A stretch of 32,775 bases of DNA from Streptomyces sp. NWU339. Its GTDB lineage: Bacteria > Actinomycetota > Actinomycetes > Streptomycetales > Streptomycetaceae. Below the pieces are notes generated by a model. It was not told the origin of the DNA. It searched no databases and worked only from the letters and a program-made list of their open reading frames with translations. The DNA lies in the NCBI RefSeq assembly GCF_003143855.1, contig NZ_QFRK01000082.1, positions 1 through 32,775 of the forward strand, in the 5' to 3' direction. How positions within the stretch are numbered: position 1 is the stretch's first letter; each line of letters opens with the position of its first letter. Positions 15,238 to 23,500 of this stretch are shown here, one piece after another. Made by a program: the position numbers and the translations under genes.

Positions 15238-16023
15238 ATGCCCTACCTGTCGAAGATCCCCCTGAACCCGCGCCGCCGCGCCGCCGTCTCCCTGCTCTCC
15301 AGCCCCCACCGACTGCACGCCGCCATCCTCGCCGGACTCGCCGTGCAGCCCGTCACCGAACGCGTCCTGTGGCGCCTGGACAACAACACCCAGCACCGGG
15401 CCGAGGTCCTTGTCCTCACCGAGAGCCGACCTTCCTGGGAACACCTCGTCGACGACGCCGGCTGGCCCGGAGCCGACGGCGGCACCCCGCTCATCGCCGA
15501 CTACCGTCCGCTCCTCGAACGCATCGCCCTCGGCCGCGAGTTCGCCTTCCGCCTCACCGCCAACCCCGTCCAGTCCATCCCGCGCCCCGCCAAACCGAGC
15601 GAACAACAGACCGCCCGCCTCAAACAGCACACCGACGACGGCACCAGAACCCGCGGCTTCCGCGTCGCCCACCGCACCGCCGCCCAGCAGCTCGGGTGGC
15701 TCCTCGGACGCGCCGAACGCCACGGCTTCGCCATCCCCGACGCCACCGCCGCCCCGCCCGCCCCCGGCCTGCAGGCCGACGGGCAGCCGCCGACGGCAGG
15801 GCCAGCGGTATCCGTCGTCAACCGCGACATCCTGCGCTTCCGCAAGCACCCCGACGCACCCCGCATCACCCTGTCCACCGCCACCTTCGAAGGACGCCTG
15901 ACCGTCACCGACCCCGCCGCCCTCCGCACCACCCTCCTCGAGGGCATCGGCCCCGCCAAGGGCTACGGCCAGGGCCTGCTCACCCTCGCCCCCCTCCACA
16001 CCAACGAGACCGGACGTGGCTGA
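15238..16023 (+). CDS. cas6e: Cas6e (Cse3/CasE), crRNA endoribonuclease
   Basis: A 261-residue Cas6e that cuts pre-crRNA at the repeat hairpin and stays bound to the 3' end. The N-terminus reads M-P-Y-L-S-K-I. In S-P-H24-R-L-H27, H27 lines up with the E. coli catalytic H20 (L-H pair). The C-terminal glycine-rich motif G-I-G-P-A-K-G-Y-G-Q-G-L-L-T-L-A-P-L is nearly identical in form to E. coli CasE. It starts five bases after the cas5e stop and overlaps cas1 by eight bases. The repeat hairpin of both arrays keeps the CCCCGC/GCGGGG stem it needs. Confidence 0.95.
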   Translation: MPYLSKIPLNPRRRAAVSLLSSPHRLHAAILAGLAVQPVTERVLWRLDNNTQHRAEVLVLTESRPSWEHLVDDAGWPGADGGTPLIADYRPLLERIALGREFAFRLTANPVQSIPRPAKPSEQQTARLKQHTDDGTRTRGFRVAHRTAAQQLGWLLGRAERHGFAIPDATAAPPAPGLQADGQPPTAGPAVSVVNRDILRFRKHPDAPRITLSTATFEGRLTVTDPAALRTTLLEGIGPAKGYGQGLLTLAPLHTNETGRG

Positions 16024-16999
16024 ACCCTGGTGGCGGACCGGACCGCAAGACGTACACCGGCTCGAGGACCGCATCTCCAGCCTCTACGCCGAACGCTGCC
16101 ACATCGACCGCGACGACAACGCCATCGTCCTCATCAACAAAGCGCGCACCGTCCACGTTCCGGCCGCCTGGCTCGCCGTCCTCCTCATCGGCCCCGGCAG
16201 CCGCATCACCCACCCCGCCGTCACCCTGCTCGCCGACTCCGGCACCGCCGTGTGCTGGGTCGGCGAACACGGGGTCCGCCTCTACGCCACCGGCACCAGC
16301 ACCGCCCGAAGCTCCCAACTCCAACTCCGCCAAGCCTGGCTCGTCACCCGCCCCAAGGAACGCGTCGCCGTCGCCCGCCGCATGTACGACATGCGCTTCC
16401 CCGACGAAGACACCACCGGCCTCACCCTCCAGCAGCTCCGCGGCCGCGAGGGCACCCGCATCCGCCGCCTCTACGCCCAGCACGCCGAGCGGACCGGGGT
16501 GCCCTGGACCAAACGCGACTACAAACCCGGTGACGCCTTCGCCGCCGGCGACGACGTCAACCGGCTCCTGTCCGCCGCCAACTCCGCCCTCTACGGCATC
16601 TGCCACGCCGCAATCACCGGACTGGGCGCCAGCCCCGCCCTCGGCTTCGTCCACACCGGCAACGCCCTCTCCTTCGTCCTGGACATCGCCGACCTCTACA
16701 AGGCCGAGTTCACCATCCCCCTCGCCTTCGACCTCGCCGCACAGGGCCTCACCTCGGAACGTGACGCACGTACCGCATTGCGGGACGCCGCCGTGCGGGG
16801 CAAACTCCTGCCCCGCATCGTCACCGACATCAAGCAACTCCTCGTCCCCGACGGCGGCGACCTGCCGGACGAGGACCTCGGCGCCCTCTGGGACGACGGC
16901 GACACCATCGTCAGCGGCGGCCGCAACTGGAGCGCCACACACCACCTCGACGTCATCCCGGAACCCACCGACCCCACCCCCGCGGGGACGGCCCCGTGA
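16016..16999 (+). CDS. cas1e: Cas1e integrase
   Basis: A 327-residue Cas1 of type I-E, which with Cas2 inserts new spacers next to the leader. Metal-binding residues are E145 (L-R-G-R-E-G-T), H213 (G-F-V-H-T-G-N-A-L) and D223/D226 (F-V-L-D-I-A-D-L-Y-K), corresponding to E. coli E141, H208, D218 and D221. The GTG at 16016 overlaps cas6e by eight bases, and the stop overlaps cas2 as GTGA. The intact active site and fully regular array 2 both suggest that adaptation works or did so recently. Confidence 0.96.
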   Translation: MAEPWWRTGPQDVHRLEDRISSLYAERCHIDRDDNAIVLINKARTVHVPAAWLAVLLIGPGSRITHPAVTLLADSGTAVCWVGEHGVRLYATGTSTARSSQLQLRQAWLVTRPKERVAVARRMYDMRFPDEDTTGLTLQQLRGREGTRIRRLYAQHAERTGVPWTKRDYKPGDAFAAGDDVNRLLSAANSALYGICHAAITGLGASPALGFVHTGNALSFVLDIADLYKAEFTIPLAFDLAAQGLTSERDARTALRDAAVRGKLLPRIVTDIKQLLVPDGGDLPDEDLGALWDDGDTIVSGGRNWSATHHLDVIPEPTDPTPAGTAP

Positions 17000-17340
17000 G
17001 CGCCGGGACGACCGTGGTCGTGCTCATCGCGGCCCCACCTGGGCTCCGGGGACACCTCACCCGCTGGTTCGTCGAAGTGGCCGCCGGCGTCTACGTCGGC
17101 AACCCCAATCCCCGGATCCGTGAACGCCTTTGGAGCGTCCTCGCCGAGCGCATCCACGACGGCCAGGCCGTCATGATCGAACCGGCGGCCACGGAACAGG
17201 GCTGGTCCGCCCGCACCGCCGGCCGCGACCGCTGGACCCCCGTCGACTTCGACGGCCTGACCCTCATAGCCCGTCCGCGCCAGAGCGGACAGCCCTGGCG
17301 GCCCGCGAACGAGGTGAAGCAAAATGGCATGATCACCTGA
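16996..17340 (+). CDS. cas2e: Cas2e
   Basis: A 114-residue Cas2 of the type I-E family, a structural partner that bridges two Cas1 dimers. Typical stretches are L-I-A-A-P-P-G-L-R-G-H-L-T-R-W-F-V-E-V-A-A-G-V-Y-V-G-N and the C-terminal R-D-R-W-T-P-V-D-F-D-G-L-T-L. The GTG start overlaps the cas1 stop. The final codons (E-V-K-Q-N-G-M-I-T) are A/T-richer than the rest, because the array 2 leader overlaps this 3' end; only 21 bases separate the stop from the first repeat. Confidence 0.95.
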   Translation: MSAGTTVVVLIAAPPGLRGHLTRWFVEVAAGVYVGNPNPRIRERLWSVLAERIHDGQAVMIEPAATEQGWSARTAGRDRWTPVDFDGLTLIARPRQSGQPWRPANEVKQNGMIT

Positions 17341-17361
17341 CAACACCGCAGGTCACGAAGT
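17300..17361 (+). promoter_or_regulatory. Array 2 leader overlapping the cas2 3' end
   Basis: The leader must lie immediately left of the first intact repeat at 17362, so it overlaps the end of cas2. It holds an A-rich patch (AAGCAAAATGG near 17317-17327) and ends in CACCGCAGGTCACGAAGT, similar to the sequence beside the first repeat of array 1. No clear promoter is visible; the array may be transcribed with the cas operon or from a promoter inside cas2. Confidence 0.55.
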
Positions 17362-19342
17362 GTCGTCCCCGCACCCGCGGGGGTAGCTCCGGCCAGTGCC
17401 GCTCTACCCGCTGCTCGAAACGGTCGTCCCCGCACCCGCGGGGGTAGCTCCGGGGCGGGGGCGGCTCTGGTGGGGGCGCGGCCGTCGTCCCCGCACCCGC
17501 GGGGGTAGCTCCTCTTGCCCCGAGGTGATCAGTCCGCTTTGGCTGTCGTCCCCGCACCCGCGGGGGTAGCTCCCGGTACTGGCCGGGCTTGCCCTGCTGC
17601 ACCAGGTCGTCCCCGCACCCGCGGGGGTAGCTCCGCGCACCCGGGTCGGGGTTTCGCAGCAGGATGGTCGTCCCCGCACCCGCGGGGGTAGCTCCGCCTG
17701 ACCCCTGTGGGCTCGTGCCGTCCGGTGGTCGTCCCCGCACCCGCGGGGGTAGCTCTCAACCCGGCGGAGCGGTACTACCGGCGCGGTAGTCGTCCCCGCA
17801 CCCGCGGGGGTAGCTCCCGCTGCCCCACACCCGCTTGGGCACCTTCACCGTCGTCCCCGCACCCGCGGGGGTAGCTCTGCAGCCCCTTGGAATGCGCTTC
17901 CCACGCATTCGTCGTCCCCGCACCCGCGGGGGTAGCTCTCGACTGGTCGACCAACGCGACGAGCGACCCAAGTCGTCCCCGCACCCGCGGGGGTAGCTCG
18001 AGCTGGGGTTCGAGATCAGAGGGTGACCATGCGTCGTCCCCGCACCCGCGGGGGTAGCTCCCGCTCGGCCCGCGCCTCGGACTGCTGAGAGATGTCGTCC
18101 CCGCACCCGCGGGGGTAGCTCCTCCAGCAGGCGCACAGCGTTGTCCGGCGCAGGGTCGTCCCCGCACCCGCGGGGGTAGCTCCCCGGCTCCCGGGCTATC
18201 TCCGCCCGAGAGAGCGTCGTCCCCGCACCCGCGGGGGTAGCTCGACCCTGGGGGAAACCCTCACGCCGGTCATCGGGTCGTCCCCGCACCCGCGGGGGTA
18301 GCTCCGCGGCAGCACTCCTGCGGCAGCTCTCCACCTAGTCGTCCCCGCACCCGCGGGGGTAGCTCCGGGGCCCCGACCTGCGGAAACGGAAGGGGCCCGT
18401 CGTCCCCGCACCCGCGGGGGTAGCTCCCCCGAGGCGCTCATCCGGGAGGGGCGCGACTGGTCGTCCCCGCACCCGCGGGGGTAGCTCCTCGCCCGACCCC
18501 GAGGCGTCGGTGGCCGCGTTGTCGTCCCCGCACCCGCGGGGGTAGCTCCCTCGGCTTCGGCTGCGGCGCGCAGCTCGGCCGGGTCGTCCCCGCACCCGCG
18601 GGGGTAGCTCCGCGCCGATCATCACCGCGGCCCCGTCCTGAGTGTCGTCCCCGCACCCGCGGGGGTAGCTCCCTGGGCCAGCAGATCGACGGACTCACCC
18701 GCGCGTCGTCCCCGCACCCGCGGGGGTAGCTCCACACCCTGCGCTACGGGCCGCGCGGCATCTACGTCGTCCCCGCACCCGCGGGGGTAGCTCCGCCTCC
18801 CGGTACGCCGGCCGACCCGCTCCGCGGTCGTCCCCGCACCCGCGGGGGTAGCTCCGAGGACGCGGTGCGGCTCTGGCAGGAGTTCGAGTCGTCCCTGCAC
18901 CCGCGGGGGTAGCTCCAACGACGACGGCGTGATGGTCGCCCTCGTCCCGTCGTCCCCGCACCCGCGGGGGTAGCTCGCGCAGCCACGGCAAGACCATCGG
19001 ATACCGAACGTCGTCCCCGCACCCGCGGGGGTAGCTCCTGCGCGCCCACCAGGAGCAGCAGCAGGCCGACGTCGTCCCCGCACCCGCGGGGGTAGCTCGT
19101 ACCGCAGGATCGGCGGCGGTGCGGACATGGTGTCGTCCCCGCACCCGCGGGGTAGCTCCCTGACCATCCTCGACCTCATCTCGCGCGGCCAGTCGTCCCC
19201 GCACCCGCGGGGGTAGCTCGGAGGGGTACCGCATCTACAAGGCGCAGGGGTGGTCGTCCCCGCACCCGCGGGGGTAGCTCGACGTACCACCCCGTACATG
19301 AGGCCATCCGGCTGTCGTCCCCGCACCCGCGGAGGTAGCCCA
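17362..19342 (+). CRISPR. CRISPR array 2, type I-E, 33 repeats / 32 spacers
   Basis: 29-nt repeats start at 17362 and every 61 bases to 19314, with spacers of 32 nt except one of 33 (18550-18582). The repeat begins GTCGTCCCCGCACCC and ends GGGGGTAGCTCC, with CCCCGC/GCGGGG stem arms; the crRNA handle would be GUAGCUCC. The leader is to the left, directly after cas2. Decay is confined to the right end: CTGCAC in place of CCGCAC at 18888, a one-base deletion in 19132-19159, and a mutated last repeat (GGAGGTAGCCC at 19314). The 29th repeat base varies (mostly C, sometimes T or G), so it probably belongs to the acquired DNA. I could not match any spacer to a target by eye. Confidence 0.98.
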
Positions 19343-19450
19343 CCCCTGCCGGAGTCCGGTCAAGGGGGCGCCGGGGATCTGGTGGGGATCGCGGCGACCG
19401 AGCGACACGGCGGTAGCCGCCTCACCAAGATCACCACCCGGCTTTTCCCT

Positions 19451-20011
19451 GCGATGTGTCGGGTTTGTGTCAGTGGAGTGGTCGGCAGTCGTCGGCGGCT
19501 GCTTTCCGCCGTCTTTGTGCTGGTCATGGTGGGGATGAGTGACGGTCCGCTGCTGACACGGGCAGCGGGGTTCACTGACACGAGGCCGAGATATCGCACG
19601 TCGGGCCCCGGTGCCCGGGTCACCGTCCGGTGAGCTGCCGGGTGAGCCACGCGTTTGCCTGACGTCCGCTGCGGAGCCGTACGACGTGGACGCCCAGAGC
19701 GGCCGTCTCGGCGACCTGCCGGGCGTAACGGGGGCGGCCGACGACCTGTTGCGACAGGCCGTGGATAAGCGCGCGGCAGTTCACTGACGACCTCAAGCGC
19801 GGCCGCATCCCCCGCCAGGAACTCACCCGCAGCCTCGCCGAAGCCTTCGCCGACCCCACGGTCTACAAGGCTCTCCTGCGCTGGATGAAGGCTCACGGCC
19901 GCTGAATCACTAGGCAAGCAGCGGCCATCCAAATTTGGATGGAAGTGTTCGAGTGATTCGAACATTGACGATGAGGCGCATCGGTGCGATGTGCCGGTTT
20001 GGTGTCAGTGA
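19451..20011. mobile_element. Insertion-sequence end remnants (three related 28-bp ends)
   Basis: Three copies of one terminal sequence occur: 19572-19599 on the plus strand (TCACTGACAC, then CCG, then ATCGCAC), 19984-20011 on the minus strand (22 of 28 matching), and 19451-19476 on the minus strand. The pair at 19572 and 20011 faces inward and bounds about 440 bp, as terminal inverted repeats would; the 19451 copy is an extra end. The enclosed DNA has no intact transposase, only fragments. The rest of 19343-20171, between array 2 and the next gene, holds no gene that I can support. Confidence 0.55.
19780..19905 (+). pseudogene. 3' fragment of an unidentified gene inside the IS remnant
   Basis: The frame reads F-T-D-D-L-K-R-G-R-I-P-R-Q-E-L-T-R-S-L-A-E-A-F then Y-K-A-L-L-R-W-M-K-A-H-G-R and a stop. 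Composition and codon use look coding, but there is no start and the sequence to the left is in other frames. On the opposite strand, 19620-19795 has another coding-like tail (V-V-G-R-P-R-Y-A-R-Q-V-A-E-T). I do not recognise either. Confidence 0.35.
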
Positions 20012-20171
20012 CGGCGTGTCAAGGCGGGAAGCGCGCCGTCCCGGACCTTGCCCCAGCGGCCGAAGGGTGCGGCCGTCCATGGCGAGGGCCTGAATTACGT
20101 GGTTGCAGCCTGTAGTTGTATTGTGCGCTTCGCGTATTCAGCGGAGGCCTGGGCTGCGGAAAGGGGCGGGT

Positions 20172-20528
20172 ATGAGTGACGGCGGGGACTTCCAGATGAA
20201 TGAGATAGAGGTGGAGGGCACCGGTCTGGCCCAGGCGATCGAGTCGTTGCGGGCCGAGCTCGGCGTGGCGCAGGATGCTGGCGCACATCAGCAGCTGCGC
20301 TTCGAGATCGAGGAGGCTCATCTGGAATTGCTCCTGGAGCTTCGGCGGGATGTGAAACCGGGGGTGAAGTTGCAGTTCGGTGTTGTGACTGCTGGCGTTG
20401 ATGCTTCGGTGGCCAGCGCGCGTACGCATCGGCTGACGTTGAAGCTGAAGGTGCGGGACGAGGCGCTGGGTGGGCGTAATGCTGAGGTGAACCGGCAGCA
20501 ACTTCGCCCCTGGGACCACAGGGAGTAA
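20172..20528 (+). CDS. Trypco2 (trypsin-co-occurring domain) protein
   Basis: A 118-residue protein of the trypco2 type: an N-terminal helix I-E-V-E-G-T-G-L-A-Q-A-I-E-S-L-R-A-E-L, then strands with L-R-F-E-I-E-E-A-H-L-E-L-L-L-E-L, a central K-L-Q-F-G-V-V-T-A-G-V-D, and a final T-H-R-L-T-L-K-L strand. Such domains are known for being encoded beside trypsin-fold proteases in predicted NTPase conflict systems, and here the next gene is exactly that. ATG 20172 follows AAGGGGCGGG. The stop is four bases before the downstream GTG, so the two are one operon. Its biochemical role is unknown; it may be an adaptor or substrate of the protease. Confidence 0.8.
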   Translation: MSDGGDFQMNEIEVEGTGLAQAIESLRAELGVAQDAGAHQQLRFEIEEAHLELLLELRRDVKPGVKLQFGVVTAGVDASVASARTHRLTLKLKVRDEALGGRNAEVNRQQLRPWDHRE

Positions 20529-20532
20529 GGGC

Positions 20533-23500
20533 GTGGATCCGCGGCGGCTTGCTGACGTACGCGCCGGTGATTCATTGGGTGCGCGCTCCCACGGGTCGGG
20601 GTACTTGGTGGCGCCGCGGTTGGTGTTGACTGCATGGCACACCGTCCATGACTCCCGCACCGGAGAGCGGTTCGAGCGCATCGAGGTGCGGGTCGGGCAT
20701 CACGATTATGGAGAGCCGGTCCGGCGCTGGGGTCAGGTTTGCTGGGCCGGTCGCGATGGCGCGGATGTGGCCCTGGTTCGGCTTGACGAGGCCGTAGCCT
20801 GTGTGGGCTCGGTAAGGTGGGGGCGGCCTGGTGGGGGAAAGGTCCTGCCCTACCAAGGGCTAGGTTTTCCCCGGCTGGCCGAGTACGACGGCACCCAGCG
20901 GCGGGTGGAGCACTTGCGGGGAGATCTGCCCTCGCTGGCCAGCGGCCCGGGAGGCACCTTCGTCCTGGACCAAGCCGCAGCACCTCGTCCACGCAGCCAG
21001 AACAACGAGCGGCCGTGGTCCGGAGTCTCGGGCGCCGCCATCTTTTGCGAAGAAGTGCTGGTAGGGGTCGTGGTCCGTGATGACGCGGAGTTCGACAATC
21101 GGCGTCTGCACGCCGCACCCGTCTACGCCTTCGCCACCGCCCCCGACTTCGCCGCCCTATTCGAACATCATGTGGGAACCGCACCTGTTCTTGAGCAGGT
21201 GGGGGAGGAAGCCGCCGAGCAGTTCCGCCAGTGGGAGTCGCTTTTGCGGCGCTTGCCGCAGGCTATCAATGTCGCGGGAAGCGGGGAGATGCTGCTGGGC
21301 CGCGATCGTGTGCAGACGGGTCTTGTCGGCGTGGTGCGGCAGGCCGGCAAGGGCCAGGTCGTGGTGGTGCGTGGTGAGCCTGGTGTGGGCAAGTCGTCTC
21401 TTGCTCTGCGGGTCGTTGATGACCTGCGTGCGCAGTCGGCTGCCGTTCTGGTGGCTCCTTTGACGGCGATGCGGACACATGCGGGAGCGTTGGCGAGGCT
21501 TATTGGTAAGGCTGTCGCAGTGAGTGCAGATTCGGCAGACGTGCGGCAGAAGGTGCTGGTCCTGGACGGTGTGGAAGGCGTCCTGGAGGGTTTTGAGGAT
21601 CTGTGCGCGGAGGCCGTGGAGGCCGCGCTGGCCGCGGAGATTACACCGGTGCTGGTGGGGCGGGACGACGCCGCAGATGGTCTTGGCGGGCTGGTGCAGC
21701 GCTTCAGTTCTGCGGGAGTGGTTGACTTCCGCGTTCCGCCGCTGGACGACGCGGAGATCCAGACCGTTCTGGCTGCCGCGCCCGAGTTGACACGCTTGGC
21801 CCGTGATCCGCGCTCTCGATGGTTGCTGCGTCGTCTGGCTGTCGTCGATCTCCTACTGCGGTCTATTGACCATGGCGGTGACCTGCCAGCGGTGCTGACC
21901 AGTGAGGCCGACGTGTACATCCACGTGTGGGACGCGCTGGTCCAGCGGCAGAAGGCGGAAGGCGTAGGTCCTGATGACCGGACGAGGGTGATGGTCTCGC
22001 TGGCTGGGGAACAACTGTCGGGTCGCCGCAATTCTGCGCTGTCGGGAGCGGCGCTGGCGTCGCTACGGTCGGACGGCCTCTTGGCGCCTCTAGGCGGGGC
22101 ATCGGCAGTATCGGGCAGGGAACACGACTTCGCTCACGATGTGCTGAGGGATTTCGCCATCGCCCGACGGCTCCTTCTCGACGATGGTCCACAATTGCTG
22201 GAACTTCACGGGGCCCGGTGTGCGCTACGCGCCGCGCGGATCGTCTGTCAGGTGCGGCTGCGGCCGAAGTCCCCCGACACTTTCGTGGCCTGGTGGAGCA
22301 CGACCTACGCGCAATTCCAAGAGCTGGCAAAGGCCCACGGTTCGCGGTGGGAGGAAGTGCCCTGGGAGGCGGTTCTGTCCGCCAGCTGGTGCGGTGAAGC
22401 TCTGGAAGCTTTGACAGGGCGCCTGTTGAGGGAGCCCGCTCTTTTGACAGCGCTCTTGCGGTGTGTAGCACTGCGCTTCGCGCAAGGGGGCGTGAGTGAT
22501 GCGCTGGTCACGGCGCCGGTGGTGGCCTGGCTGGTGCGACAGCGTACTCCGTTTCTCGCTCCTGGTGAGGGCGAGGCCGACGACGAGCTGGTGCTGGGCT
22601 GGCTGCGGGCAGTGTCGGAAGACGAGGCCGTGAAGGCCGACATCACCGGCTACCGTCCTGTCCGGGTGCTGTTGCGGGAAAGACTGCTGCAAGCGGCGCC
22701 GAAGTATCCCTCAGAAGGCTTCCTCGAGGCATTGGCGCTGCTCGGTAGTGATCGTGATGAGGCTGCGAGCACCCTGTTGCGTGATGTGGCCCAGCGGCGG
22801 CCTCACGTAATGATGCACGCGGTCGACCGTGTGCACGCGGCTCGGTGCCTCGCAGCGACCGACGCCGCTCTCCTGGGAGAACTGGCCCTGGCCTACTACC
22901 GGCCTCGTTCCTTGCGCCCAGGCCATGCAGCGTCCAGGCGTCGCCGGGACGGCGGCAGGCATGAGTACTGGGGTATCAGGGAACGGGGGCAGGCAGCGTG
23001 GTACCGAGGGCCGTTCTACGCCCTTCTGTCTGCTGATCTTCAGCAGGGCACAGCGCTGATCAAGGCACTGCTCGATGCCGAGCTGGTAGCGGGCGCAGCT
23101 GACGGGGAAAAAGCGCAGGATGCGGGCCTGCGCATCGCATATCCGGGTATGGGTGTGCAGCAGTATCCCGGTGGGGATCATGCGTGGGCTTGGTATCGCG
23201 GCGTGCTGAGCGGTCCTCAGCCGTGTATGAGTGCTCTGATGGCCCTCGAACGGCGATGGGAGGAACTGATCCAGGCGGATTGTGTGTCAGCGCCCCAGGC
23301 TGCCCGGGCGGTCCTGGTCAATGTGGGAACTTCCGCTGGCGCCGGCTTGGCCTACGGCCTACTGGTTCGGCACCTGGAGGAGGTGACGGACGAGCTGGAC
23401 GGATTCCTGTCATCTCCTGCGGTATGGGAGCTGGAGTACAGCCGAGTCGCAAACAACCGGGTGTTCGGCAAACAGGCAGACCTTCATGACAACGATCGAT

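Noticed and set aside
14261..15265. 334-codon plus-strand frame overlapping cas5e
   Set aside because: Out-of-frame shadow of cas7e/cas5e, composed mainly of R, P, H and T.
17333..19326. Many minus-strand frames rich in ATPAGAGTT and ELPPRVRGR
   Set aside because: These are translated CRISPR repeats of array 2, not proteins.
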